A stretch of DNA of 52,074 nt from the NCBI GenBank assembly GCA_905216155.1, contig CAJMSU010000010.1, forward strand, positions 1 to 52,074, in the 5' to 3' direction. The notes under the pieces were generated by a model that was not told the DNA's origin, did not search any database, and saw nothing but the letters and a program-made list of their open reading frames with translations. Source of the stretch: an uncultured bacterium. Lineage in GTDB: Bacteria > Bacillota_I > Bacilli_A > RF39 > UBA660. This document shows positions 33,324-42,302 of the stretch, in pieces; position 1 is the stretch's first letter; the number at the start of each line of letters is the position of its first letter. The position numbers were made by a program, and so were the translations under genes.

Positions 33324-35753
33324 ATGAATAAAAAAATAGAAAATATAGTAGAATATAAATATTATAATGGAGATAAAATTACAAACAGAGTTTGTGTATT
33401 CTATGATGATGGTAGTTCAATCGATTACAATCTAGAAGAAGGAAAAAAAGAAGTTATAAGACTTGCAAGACAAGAAAATTATAAAACAATAGAAGAATTT
33501 AATAATAGTAAAAAGATATATCATATAGATGGTAAAGTATTTGAAAAAAACTTTAATAATTATAAAAGTATTGAAAATATAGTTATTTATGATTTCTTTG
33601 ATAATTATGGTAAAAGAAGACAAGCTTGTGTATTCTATAAAGATGGTACTGTTAAAAGTATTAGTGAAGAAGAAGCCAACATATTAAAAGATGGGTTATC
33701 ATCTGATAAAATTCATTATACAACTGGTGTTGATTTTGAAAAAAGATTTAATGATTTTAAACCAAAATTAGATAACAGTAATATTTTAGGTATTGAAGAT
33801 AAAAGTCTAAATGAAAAGGATGAAAAATCAGAAGAAAAAGAAGATAATCAAGTTATTGATTTAATAGATTTTGGAGATGATGATACTAATATTGAATCAG
33901 AAAAGCCAAAAAAAATAGAAGAAAAAAATATAGAAGATGATAATGAATTTGATGATGAAGAAGAAATTAGATTTATTCCATTTGTCAAAGATAAATTAAA
34001 TAACATTAAAGACAAATTTACTAGTTCAAAAAATAAAGATAAATCAAAGAAAAAGGGTATATTTAAAAGATTCAAAACAAAAGCTATCGCTATTGGAACC
34101 GCTGCAGCAATAATAGCTGGATCATTAGTTTATGGTGCAACAACATTCTTTAAGAAAAACAAACCAGATAAAGCTGTTAATAATCAAACAAAAGAAGCTC
34201 TAGCAACTAACACTACAACTCATGATTATACTGATGATGAATTAGTATCTTTAGCTCAAAAATCAAAAAATGCTAAGAATTTCCAAGAGTTGAAAAAACT
34301 TACAACAAATGAGACTCAACTAGATGAAATGAATAAAATTTCATTATTCTTAGACATATTTAATGGTGGTTTTGCTAATAAAGTTCAAGATAAAGGTTCT
34401 AATATTAGACCTGCTTTAAAATGGAATGAAGTTATGGCATTAAATCTTGCCTACAACAACTTTTCAAAAGATGAAATTAAAGCAATATTTAATGGTAGTA
34501 CAATTAACGTTGATAATTACGATGGATATTATAAAAATGCTACATTACAATTAATGGGATCATTTGTAATGGAAGATAGAGAAACACCAATTAACTTAGA
34601 TAAATTAATTAATAGTGAAAAAGGCAAGAATTTTTATAATAAATATAACAATTTATTCTTAGATGCTAAAGAAAAACATGGTCAAGAACAAATTGATGCA
34701 GTTAATAAATTTTATAAAGAATTATATAAAGATTTTCCAATATCTAAAAATAAAAGAGAAGTTGGTATATCACATGGCGATAGTAGAAAGTCAATTAAAT
34801 CATATAAATTATCTGTTACTCCAATAGTAGCAGCATCAGAAATGTTATTTCAAAATCTAGAAATAGACCATACTTTATCAAATAAAGCTATTGCCTATTT
34901 TAATGACACAGGATTATGTAACAAAGCAAAAGATAGTTTTGAGAATGCAAGAGAAATTCTAAATGGTGCTGAAACTGATACAAACAATCCATTATATAAA
35001 AATTATCAAAAAGCTAAGATAAATGAATTAAAAGAAAACAATTGGTATAATGTATCAGATAAGGAAAGAGAAATAACAAAACTATCAAAATTCAAAAATG
35101 AAGTTAATGCAAAATTTGAATATAATTCAGAAAATTCATTTACAGGTAATTATTCTTATGAACAAAAATCATCTACTTCTAAGAGCGTAAAAACTGTAAC
35201 TAAAACAACATATAAACATAAAACAACAAAAACCAAAACAGCAAGTAGAAAAAAGGCAGTTAAAGAAGCAGGACAAAAAGCAGTTAAAAAGGCAGAACAA
35301 AAAGTAGATAAAGAAATAAAAAAACAAAATCAAGAAGCCAAACAACAAGGTGAAAAAGAGGCCAAAAAGAATCAACAAAATATGCAAAAAGAAGCAGATA
35401 AAGAAGCAGAAAGCGTCAAAAAAGAGGTTGAAGACAATAATAAAAAGACAACAGATGATATGAAAGATATTAAACCTGGTCAAACAGATGATGAGATTAA
35501 TTCTAATATTCATATAGATGATGACTATAAAAAAGATGACAAAACTTCTGATGAAATAAAAGATGGTAGTTATACTCCAAACGGTGATGGTGCTGATGAA
35601 GAATTACCAGATCCTAATAAAACAGGAGAAGAATTTGATAAAAATGCACCTAGTATGTCTAATGAAGAAATAGCATCACAAATGGTTGAATATATGGCAG
35701 CATATCCTACAACATCATCTGAATATGAAACATCATATCAATATACTAAATAA
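33324..35753 (+). CDS. large single-pass membrane protein with tandem N-terminal repeats, unknown
   Basis: An 809-residue protein in one operon with the preceding surface protein. Residues 5-79 and 82-146 are two copies of one cytoplasmic module: each begins IENIV, has an ACVFYKDG/VCVFYDDG core and ends FEKxFNxxK. An acidic linker (about 150-220) leads to a basic stretch and one membrane segment (about 253-276). The outside part has a predicted helical domain (about 300-600), then a Lys/Thr-rich then Lys/Glu/Gln-rich coiled-coil-like stretch (about 625-720) and a flexible Asp-rich end. No family is recognised. The topology suggests signalling or tethering across the membrane. Confidence 0.82.
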   Translation: MNKKIENIVEYKYYNGDKITNRVCVFYDDGSSIDYNLEEGKKEVIRLARQENYKTIEEFNNSKKIYHIDGKVFEKNFNNYKSIENIVIYDFFDNYGKRRQACVFYKDGTVKSISEEEANILKDGLSSDKIHYTTGVDFEKRFNDFKPKLDNSNILGIEDKSLNEKDEKSEEKEDNQVIDLIDFGDDDTNIESEKPKKIEEKNIEDDNEFDDEEEIRFIPFVKDKLNNIKDKFTSSKNKDKSKKKGIFKRFKTKAIAIGTAAAIIAGSLVYGATTFFKKNKPDKAVNNQTKEALATNTTTHDYTDDELVSLAQKSKNAKNFQELKKLTTNETQLDEMNKISLFLDIFNGGFANKVQDKGSNIRPALKWNEVMALNLAYNNFSKDEIKAIFNGSTINVDNYDGYYKNATLQLMGSFVMEDRETPINLDKLINSEKGKNFYNKYNNLFLDAKEKHGQEQIDAVNKFYKELYKDFPISKNKREVGISHGDSRKSIKSYKLSVTPIVAASEMLFQNLEIDHTLSNKAIAYFNDTGLCNKAKDSFENAREILNGAETDTNNPLYKNYQKAKINELKENNWYNVSDKEREITKLSKFKNEVNAKFEYNSENSFTGNYSYEQKSSTSKSVKTVTKTTYKHKTTKTKTASRKKAVKEAGQKAVKKAEQKVDKEIKKQNQEAKQQGEKEAKKNQQNMQKEADKEAESVKKEVEDNNKKTTDDMKDIKPGQTDDEINSNIHIDDDYKKDDKTSDEIKDGSYTPNGDGADEELPDPNKTGEEFDKNAPSMSNEEIASQMVEYMAAYPTTSSEYETSYQYTK

Positions 35754-35756
35754 AAA

Positions 35757-35794
35757 GAAAAGCTAATGAAATTTATTAGCTTTTCAATATTTTT
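35757..35794 (+). terminator. terminator of the two-gene surface operon
   Basis: Perfect 11-base arms GAAAAGCTAAT (35757-35767) and ATTAGCTTTTC (35775-35785), 7-base loop and a T-rich tail. Confidence 0.75.
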
Positions 35795-35824
35795 ATAAAA
35801 TTATTAAGAATTACTAAAAACCTT

Positions 35825-35852
35825 TTGCAATTTAGTAAAAATCTGTTATAAT
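35825..35852 (+). promoter_or_regulatory. promoter of rpmG
   Basis: The -35 hexamer TTGCAA (35825-35830), a 16-base spacer, and extended -10 TGT-TATAAT (35847-35852). Good match for a vegetative housekeeping promoter. Confidence 0.7.
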
Positions 35853-35881
35853 ACCTATAGGCGTGTAAGGAGGGAAATTGA

Positions 35882-36046
35882 ATGGCTAAAGTAGGAAATA
35901 GACAATTGAAGACTCTAGTATGTAGTGAATGTCATGAAGAAAACTACAGAGTACCAAGAAATGTAAGAAATACAACTGAACGTCTTGAATTAAATAGATA
36001 TTGTTCTAGATGTAAAAAACATACAACACATAAGGAAAAGAAATAA
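35882..36046 (+). CDS. rpmG: 50S ribosomal protein L33, zinc-binding form
   Basis: A 54-residue L33 with both CxxC pairs (CSECHEENY from residue 14 and CSRCKKHTTHKEKK from 41), so it is the zinc-containing form. Basic and full length. Ribosome site AAGGAGGG ahead of ATG 35882. It has its own promoter, and its stop codon lies in its own terminator hairpin; readthrough would reach efp. Confidence 0.95.
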   Translation: MAKVGNRQLKTLVCSECHEENYRVPRNVRNTTERLELNRYCSRCKKHTTHKEKK

Positions 36047-36067
36047 GTCAAATACTTATTTTTTATT
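36041..36067 (+). terminator. terminator overlapping the rpmG stop codon
   Basis: Arms AAATAAGT (36041-36048) and ACTTATTT (36054-36061) with a 5-base loop, then a T-rich tail. The stop codon is inside the left arm. efp has no evident promoter of its own, so partial readthrough (attenuation) is likely. Confidence 0.6.
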
Positions 36068-36084
36068 TATAGGAGGCAAATGAA

Positions 36085-36642
36085 ATGATTAGCACAAATG
36101 ATTTAAAAAATGGTATTACTATTGAATATGAGGGAAATATTTATATAGTAATGGATACGCAACATGTAAAACCTGGAAAAGGTGCTGCTATTGTAAAAGC
36201 TAAGCTTAAAAACCTAAGAACTGGTGCTATTTTTGAGCAAACATTTAATGCAGGTGTAAAAGTTGCAACAGCAAGAATTGAAAAACAATTAATGCAATAT
36301 TTATACACAATGAATGATACATATTATTTCATGAACATGGAATCATATGAACAATTAGAGCTTTCAAAAGAAGCTGTAGGAGATGGGGCAAAATTCCTAA
36401 AAGAAAACTTAGAAGTATATATTACAAGTTATGAAGGAGAAATTTTAGGAATTGATTTACCAGATAAAGTAGAACTTACAATTACACATACTGAACCAGC
36501 TGTAAAAGGAAATACAACAAACAATGCATTAAAAGACGCTGAAGTAGAAACTGGATTAGTAGTAAGAGTGCCATTATTTATTGATGAAGGAGAAAAAATC
36601 CTTGTGTCAACTAGTGATGGTAAATATGTATCAAGAGCATAA
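36085..36642 (+). CDS. efp: translation elongation factor P
   Basis: Relieves ribosome stalling at proline stretches. At 185 residues it has the three-beta-barrel EF-P layout. The tip lysine is K32 in VKPGKGAA, the position that Bacillus modifies to 5-aminopentanol-lysine. The C-terminal part includes VELTITHTEPAVKGNT and GLVVRVPLFIDEGEKI, the family's end signature. The ribosome site AGGAGG lies before the ATG. The stop codon is in the loop of its terminator. Confidence 0.97.
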   Translation: MISTNDLKNGITIEYEGNIYIVMDTQHVKPGKGAAIVKAKLKNLRTGAIFEQTFNAGVKVATARIEKQLMQYLYTMNDTYYFMNMESYEQLELSKEAVGDGAKFLKENLEVYITSYEGEILGIDLPDKVELTITHTEPAVKGNTTNNALKDAEVETGLVVRVPLFIDEGEKILVSTSDGKYVSRA

Positions 36643-36657
36643 GTTGCTCTTTTTTTA
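36633..36657 (+). terminator. terminator enclosing the efp stop codon
   Basis: Seven-base arms AAGAGCA (36633-36639) and TGCTCTT (36645-36651) with the TAA stop as the start of the 5-base loop, then a T tract. Confidence 0.75.
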
Positions 36658-36679
36658 TTTTACTTTTCTATATTTGTAG

Positions 36680-36688
36680 TGTTATAAT
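36680..36688 (+). promoter_or_regulatory. extended -10 promoter of ftsK
   Basis: TGT-TATAAT with the hexamer at 36683-36688, 25 bases before the ATG; ribosome site AAGGGAG between. Confidence 0.55.
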
Positions 36689-36712
36689 TATCATAGTAAG
36701 GGAGTAAAAGAT

Positions 36713-38956
36713 ATGGCAAAGAAAAAAAAGAAAAAACAAGTAAAAACTACTTTTAAATATAGTGCTGAACTCTATGGTGTTGTATTTTTATTATGTTCAA
36801 TATTAGGAATAGGAAAATATGGCCCAGCTGGTAGACTGATTGCATCATTTGGACTCTTTTTAGTAGGATCGCTTTATAATGTTTTTCTAGTAGTATTATT
36901 TATAGTAGGTGGATATTTAATTTTAAAAAGAGAGTGGCCCGATTTCTTTTCTACAAAATTAATTGGTCTATATATTTTTGTCTTAGGCTTTTTAATTATG
37001 GCTCATCAAAGTTTTGTTTTACAAAACGATGGTAACATGATTTTAATATTTAGAGAAACTATTAATCAATTGGTATCAGGATTTAATAGTATTATGAATA
37101 ATGGTTCTCTAGAAAATTGGTTTGCAGTAGGTGGAGGAATAATAGGTGGCTGTTTTGCTATACTTTTTGATAAATTATTTTCATATACCGGGATGCAAAT
37201 AGTTTCAATTGTTCTTATGATATCAGGAATTTGTCTATTTACAGGCTTTTCTATAATAGATTTTATAAAAGAAAAATATGAAACTCAAAAAGAAAAAATT
37301 AAAAACAAACCTAAAAAAGAAAAGAAACCTTCAGTAATTATTAATAACGGCAATGAAGAAAATGAAGAATCTGATGATAAAAAAATTAAAATTACTAGTA
37401 TCAATGACTTAGATAAAATAGATACAACACAAGTAAAAGATGAAAAAATTAAAGAACCAGTAAAAAGTGAAGTTGTAAAAACTAATAAATCATATCAATT
37501 GCCACCATTAACATTACTTGATAAACCTAAGAAAAAAGCTAAAGATACTGATAGCAGTATGGTAGAAAAAAATATTGAAATATTAGAAAAAGTTCTAAAA
37601 GACTTTAAAATTATTGGTAAAGTTGTAGAAGTCCATATCGGTCCAACTGTTGCTCAATACGAATTAGAAATAGCATCAGGTACAAGGGTTAATAAAATAA
37701 CTTCAATCAATAGAGAAATTGCTCTAGCTTTAGCAAAAAAAGATGTACGTATAGAAGCACCAATACCTGGTAAAAATACTGTTGGAATAGAATTTGCTAA
37801 TGATGTAGCAACACCAGTTAGTTTTTATGAAATAATTAGTAGTAAGTTAATGATGTCATCTCCTGATAAGAAATTAATGGTACCACTTGGAAAAAGTATC
37901 ATGGGTGACATTGGTGTTTGTGAAATAAATAAAATGCCACATATGTTAATAGCAGGAACAACTGGTTCTGGTAAATCAGTTTGTGTTAATGGTATAATCG
38001 CATCTATTCTAATGAGAGCTAAACCAGATGAAGTAAAACTTGTAATGGTTGATCCAAAGGTAGTAGAGTTATCAGTTTATAATGGAATACCACATCTATT
38101 GCGACCTGTTGTAACAGATCCAAAACAAGCATCAATTGCTCTTGCTAAAATGGTAGCTGAAATGGAAAGAAGATATGAAGTATTTAGTGAAAGTAAAACA
38201 AAAAACATTGAAGGATATAATAATTATGTAGAAAAATACAATAAAGATAACAATAGCGAACTAAAACAAAAATTACCATATATTGTTATAATAATAGATG
38301 AACTTGCTGATTTAATGATGGTAGCAGCCAAAGAAGTTGAAGACTCAATTTTAAGAATTACTCAAAAAGCTCGTGCTGCTGGAATTCATTTAATAGTAGC
38401 AACACAAAGACCATCAACTGAAGTAATCACAGGATTAATTAAAGCTAATATTCCATCTCGTATATCATTTGCAGTAGGATCAGGAATTGATTCTAGAACC
38501 ATCCTAGATCAAACAGGAGCAGAGAAACTTTTAGGAAAGGGTGATATGTTATTTTTACCAATTGGTATGAATTCACCAATCCGTATTCAAGGTTCATTTA
38601 TTAATGATGATGAGATTAAAAGATTAATAGATTATACAATTAGTCAACAAAAAGCTCAATATGATGATTCATTACTAAATTTAGATGCTATAGATAAATC
38701 ATCATCTTCTACAGTATCTTCTAATGGCAAAGATGATGTTGATAATGATGATCCACTATATAATGAAATAAAAAGATTTGTAGTAGAAAATCAAAAAGCT
38801 AGTGCGTCACTTTTACAAAGACGTTTTAAACTAGGATATAATAGAGCTGCTAGAATTATAGATTTATTAGAAGAAAGAGGCGTAATTGGTCCTGTTAATG
38901 GCTCTAAACCTAGAGAAGTGTTAATTAAATTAGAAACAGGCGAAAATGAGGAGTAA
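36713..38956 (+). CDS. ftsK: FtsK/SpoIIIE DNA translocase
   Basis: Hexameric motor that pumps chromosomal DNA through the division or sporulation septum. N-terminal membrane helices occupy about residues 17-185 (four segments). A charged linker follows to about 270. The RecA-like motor has Walker A GTTGSGKS (about 416), Walker B VIIIDELADLMMV (about 525) and ATQRPS. The C-terminal gamma winged helix (LLQRRFKLGYNRAARIIDLL) reads polar DNA motifs. 747 residues is close to SpoIIIE of Bacillus (787). Given gpr and spoIIP in the window, a sporulation role is plausible but not proved. Downstream M16 genes match the Bacillus spoIIIE-ymfF-ymfH context. Confidence 0.95.
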   Translation: MAKKKKKKQVKTTFKYSAELYGVVFLLCSILGIGKYGPAGRLIASFGLFLVGSLYNVFLVVLFIVGGYLILKREWPDFFSTKLIGLYIFVLGFLIMAHQSFVLQNDGNMILIFRETINQLVSGFNSIMNNGSLENWFAVGGGIIGGCFAILFDKLFSYTGMQIVSIVLMISGICLFTGFSIIDFIKEKYETQKEKIKNKPKKEKKPSVIINNGNEENEESDDKKIKITSINDLDKIDTTQVKDEKIKEPVKSEVVKTNKSYQLPPLTLLDKPKKKAKDTDSSMVEKNIEILEKVLKDFKIIGKVVEVHIGPTVAQYELEIASGTRVNKITSINREIALALAKKDVRIEAPIPGKNTVGIEFANDVATPVSFYEIISSKLMMSSPDKKLMVPLGKSIMGDIGVCEINKMPHMLIAGTTGSGKSVCVNGIIASILMRAKPDEVKLVMVDPKVVELSVYNGIPHLLRPVVTDPKQASIALAKMVAEMERRYEVFSESKTKNIEGYNNYVEKYNKDNNSELKQKLPYIVIIIDELADLMMVAAKEVEDSILRITQKARAAGIHLIVATQRPSTEVITGLIKANIPSRISFAVGSGIDSRTILDQTGAEKLLGKGDMLFLPIGMNSPIRIQGSFINDDEIKRLIDYTISQQKAQYDDSLLNLDAIDKSSSSTVSSNGKDDVDNDDPLYNEIKRFVVENQKASASLLQRRFKLGYNRAARIIDLLEERGVIGPVNGSKPREVLIKLETGENEE

Positions 38957-38974
38957 ATAGACACTTCTCATTTT
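38943..38974 (+). terminator. hairpin enclosing the ftsK stop codon
   Basis: Twelve-base arms 38943-38954 and 38963-38974 with a single G-U pair, 8-base loop. The TAA stop spans the stem end and loop. Only the T residues of the stem itself provide a T tract, so it may be a weaker terminator. Confidence 0.5.
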
Positions 38975-38980
38975 ATGTAA

Positions 38981-39009
38981 TTGTTCTTTTTGAATAGTTT
39001 TGATATAAT
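38981..39009 (+). promoter_or_regulatory. promoter of deoD
   Basis: TTGTTC (38981-38986), 17-base spacer, extended -10 TGA-TATAAT (39004-39009). Confidence 0.6.
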
Positions 39010-39033
39010 AAATTAAGAAAGAAGGTAGATATT

Positions 39034-39747
39034 ATGGCAACACCACATATAGAAAGTAAAAAAGAAGATATAGCAAAAACTGTTCTTATGCCAGGAGATC
39101 CTCTAAGAGCAAAATATATTGCAGAAAATTTTTTAAGTGATGCAAAACTTGTTAATAGTGTTAGAAATATGTATGCATACACTGGATATTATAAAGATAA
39201 AAAGATAACAGTATTTGCATCTGGAATGGGAATTCCAAGCATTGGTATATATTCATATGAATTATATAAATTTTATGATGTAGAAAAAATTATAAGAATT
39301 GGTACTAGTGGCTCTTTTCATAAAGGCATAAAATTACTTGATGTAATATTATCAAAGGGAAGTTTTTGTAAAACATATTTTCCTAAATTATTAGATGATC
39401 AAGATGTTGATTATGTTGATGCAAGTAGTACTTTAAATGAAAAAATATTAACTTGTGCAAAAGAAAATAATATTTCTTGTAAATATGGTAAAACTATTAC
39501 TAGTGATGTATTTGACTTATATTGTGATGATATAGATGAATTTAGAAGTAATTTTAAACATGATGAGTTTTTATCATGTGAAATGGAATCATTTGGTCTT
39601 TTTTATGTAGCTAAAAAATTAAATAGACAAGCAGCTTGTTTAATGACTGTAGTTGATTCATTATATGATAAAAGAAGTCTAACTAGTGAGGAAAGAGAAA
39701 CATCATTAAATGATATGATTAAATTAGCATTAGAATCAGCCATTTAG
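39034..39747 (+). CDS. deoD: purine nucleoside phosphorylase, DeoD type
   Basis: Cleaves purine (deoxy)nucleosides with phosphate in salvage. It is the hexameric type, 237 residues, with MPGDPLRAKYIAENFL (near residue 18), ASGMGIPSIGIYSYEL (near 62), RIGTSGS (near 88), the EMES-like purine-site motif CEMESFGLFYVA and the catalytic Asp in VVDSLYD (near 208). The ribosome site AGAAGG precedes the ATG. The M16 genes follow by 10 bases with their own AGGAGG, so they are probably co-transcribed. Confidence 0.96.
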   Translation: MATPHIESKKEDIAKTVLMPGDPLRAKYIAENFLSDAKLVNSVRNMYAYTGYYKDKKITVFASGMGIPSIGIYSYELYKFYDVEKIIRIGTSGSFHKGIKLLDVILSKGSFCKTYFPKLLDDQDVDYVDASSTLNEKILTCAKENNISCKYGKTITSDVFDLYCDDIDEFRSNFKHDEFLSCEMESFGLFYVAKKLNRQAACLMTVVDSLYDKRSLTSEERETSLNDMIKLALESAI

Positions 39748-39757
39748 GAGGAAAGTT

Positions 39758-41035
39758 ATGCAATATATAAAAAAAGATTTAGGAGCATATAAAGTACATA
39801 TTATAAAAACAAAGAAATTTAAAACAATTACCTTACAAGTAAATTTTAGAAGAAAAATAGAAAAAGAAGATATAACTATTAGAAATCTTTTACGTAATAT
39901 GCTTACAGAGTCCAGTAAAAACTATAAAACAAAAAAAGCTTTAACAATAAAAGCTCAAGATCTATATGCTGCTGATATATCAATATCAAATAGTAGATTA
40001 GGTAACTATATTAATACAGATTTTTATTTAGAAGTATTAAATGATAAATATACAGAAAAAGGTAATTTTTACAAATCATTAGATTTTTGTTTTGATGTAT
40101 TATTTAATCCAGATGTTACTGATAATAAATTTAATAAAGAAAAATTAGATATACAGAAATCTCTTTATAAAACATCTCTTGAAAAACAAAAAGAAGATTC
40201 ACAAAGATATAGTGTACAAAGAATGTTTGAAGAAATGGATAGCAATAGTCCATCTTCATATAGAATGCTAGGTTATATAAATGATATTGATAAAGTTGAT
40301 GAAAAAAATCTATATAAGTATTATAAAAGTATGTTAGAACAAGATTTAGTAGATATTTTTATAATAGGTGATATTGATGAAGAAGAGTTTATAGAGTATT
40401 TAAAGACTAATTTTAAAATTAAAACATTTAAAAAGCAAAAAGCACCATATAGAATAGAAGAAGTAAAACCAAAACAAAAAAAGAACATAGTAAAAGAGAC
40501 TATTAATTCTAAACAATCAAACTTAGCTATTGGGTGCAGATTATACAATTTAGATGATTACGAAAGAAATTATGTATTAAGTTTATATAATGTAATACTA
40601 GGAGGATATACTGATTCTCTACTTTTTAAAGATGTAAGGGAAAAAAATTCACTTTGTTATACAATCGGTTCTGTACCTAATAAATTAGATAATGTTTTAT
40701 TAATAAGAGCTGGTATAGATAAAGAAAATTATAAAAAGACAATAGAACTTATTGAAAAAGACATGAATGCTATGAAAAAAGGTAAATTTACAGAAAATGA
40801 TTTGAAAGTTGCAAAAGAGTTTTATGAAACAGCACTTGATACAACGCTAGAGTCTCCAAGTAGAGTTATCTATAATTATTTTATGATGGATTTACTTAAT
40901 ACAGATGATTTAGAAACAAAAAGAAAGAAAATGAATAAAGTAGTAAAAGAAGAGATTATAAAAGTTGCAAAGAAGGTTAAAATTGATACTATATTTTTGT
41001 TAGAAGGTGATGATAATGAAAAAGACATCTCTTAA
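39758..41035 (+). CDS. M16-family protein without the zinc motif (YmfF-like)
   Basis: A 425-residue soluble protein with the two-domain M16 fold pattern. Where active M16 peptidases carry HxxEH, this has IRNLLRNMLTESS (residues 41-53), with no His or Glu in place, so it is almost certainly not catalytic itself. The C-terminal half keeps family motifs such as YNVILGGYTDSLLFKDVREKNSLCY (about 285-310), the conserved substrate-cavity segment. It overlaps the next, catalytic M16 gene, and together they probably form an active/inactive heterodimer as known for other M16 pairs. Ribosome site AGGAGG. Confidence 0.85.
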   Translation: MQYIKKDLGAYKVHIIKTKKFKTITLQVNFRRKIEKEDITIRNLLRNMLTESSKNYKTKKALTIKAQDLYAADISISNSRLGNYINTDFYLEVLNDKYTEKGNFYKSLDFCFDVLFNPDVTDNKFNKEKLDIQKSLYKTSLEKQKEDSQRYSVQRMFEEMDSNSPSSYRMLGYINDIDKVDEKNLYKYYKSMLEQDLVDIFIIGDIDEEEFIEYLKTNFKIKTFKKQKAPYRIEEVKPKQKKNIVKETINSKQSNLAIGCRLYNLDDYERNYVLSLYNVILGGYTDSLLFKDVREKNSLCYTIGSVPNKLDNVLLIRAGIDKENYKKTIELIEKDMNAMKKGKFTENDLKVAKEFYETALDTTLESPSRVIYNYFMMDLLNTDDLETKRKKMNKVVKEEIIKVAKKVKIDTIFLLEGDDNEKDIS

Positions 41036-42299
41036 AAATTTAGATTTAAATGTATATGAAGAAACATTAAAAAATGGTCTAAAAGTCGTATTAGTACCGT
41101 GTGAAGATAAAAAAGAATATATGATTACTTATGCAACAAAATTTGGCTCTAATACTACAACCTTCACACCAATCGGTAGTAAGGAAAAAGTAAAAGTTCC
41201 TGATGGCATTGCTCATTTTCTTGAACATAAGATGTTTGAGCAAAAATCAGGTGAAGATCCTTTTAAATTTTTTTCTAAAACCGGTACTAGTGTTAATGCT
41301 TCAACATCATATGACAATACCAGATATTATTGCTATGGAACAAAATCATTTGAAGAAAATCTAAAATATTTAATTGATTTTGTAAACGAACCATATTATA
41401 CAGACGAAAATGTAGAAAAAGAAAAGGGTATAATTGCCGAAGAAATAAAAATGTATTTAGATAGACCAGATGTCGTACTTGATAGAAAATTAAAAGAAAA
41501 TACTTATAAATATCATCCAATTAGAATAGATATTGGTGGTAGTATAGAAGAAATAAAAAAAATAACAAAAGAAGACTTATATTTATGCTACAATAACTTT
41601 TATACTCCATCTAATATGTTTATTTTAATAGTTGGAAAATTTAACATTGAAACAGCACTAGATATCATTAAAAGTAAATTTAAAAATGAAGTACAAAAAA
41701 GAACTGCTAAACCATTAAAAATAAAAGAGCCAGACTCTATATTTAAAAAACATGAAGTAATAAAATCCTCCATTGAAGTACCTAAAGTTGGAATATCATA
41801 TAAAATACCAAAATCATCTTTAACAATCAAGAATAAAGAAGAATTAGATTTGTATTTAGTTATGCTTATAAGTCTATTATTTGGTTCATCATCAGACTTT
41901 CAAGAAGAAATCACAAAATCAGAATTAGCTACTAACTTTTATATGGATATAGAAGATACTAAAGATCATAAAGCTTTTGTCTTTACTTCATCAACTAAAA
42001 AAGAAGAAGAATTAATTTCTAAAGTAGATAGTGTTTTTAAAAACGTTGATATTAGTGAAGAAGAATTTGAAAGAAAGAAAAAAGTGTGGATTGCCAATGA
42101 AGTTAAATTAACTGACTATGTAAATCCTATCTCATATAATATCTATGACGATTTAATAAGATATGATAAAGTTATTTATAATAGAGTTGACTTAATAAGA
42201 AAAATGAAATTATCTAAATTAAAAGAGATAATATCTTCTCTTAATTTAAAAGAAAAAGCAACAGTTATTATGTTAAATAGTGATAAAAAAGAGGTGTAG
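41016..42299 (+). CDS. M16-family zinc peptidase (YmfH-like)
   Basis: A 427-residue insulinase-family metallopeptidase. The inverted zinc motif is HFLEH (H67, E70, H71), with the third ligand E143 in EKEKGIIAEEIKMYLDRPD. Catalytic residues are all present. The frame is open from GTG 41007, but the ribosome site GAAGGTG at 41003-41009 fixes ATG 41016. It overlaps the end of the inactive partner gene by 20 bases. There is no signal peptide, so it works in the cytoplasm. In Bacillus the equivalents are ymfF and ymfH near spoIIIE. The substrate is unknown. Confidence 0.9.
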   Translation: MKKTSLKNLDLNVYEETLKNGLKVVLVPCEDKKEYMITYATKFGSNTTTFTPIGSKEKVKVPDGIAHFLEHKMFEQKSGEDPFKFFSKTGTSVNASTSYDNTRYYCYGTKSFEENLKYLIDFVNEPYYTDENVEKEKGIIAEEIKMYLDRPDVVLDRKLKENTYKYHPIRIDIGGSIEEIKKITKEDLYLCYNNFYTPSNMFILIVGKFNIETALDIIKSKFKNEVQKRTAKPLKIKEPDSIFKKHEVIKSSIEVPKVGISYKIPKSSLTIKNKEELDLYLVMLISLLFGSSSDFQEEITKSELATNFYMDIEDTKDHKAFVFTSSTKKEEELISKVDSVFKNVDISEEEFERKKKVWIANEVKLTDYVNPISYNIYDDLIRYDKVIYNRVDLIRKMKLSKLKEIISSLNLKEKATVIMLNSDKKEV

Positions 42300-42302
42300 T
42301 AC

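Noticed and set aside
35169..35513. Minus-strand open frame rich in Phe/Leu/Cys
   Set aside because: It is the shadow of the Lys/Glu-rich coiled-coil region on the plus strand, with no ribosome site.
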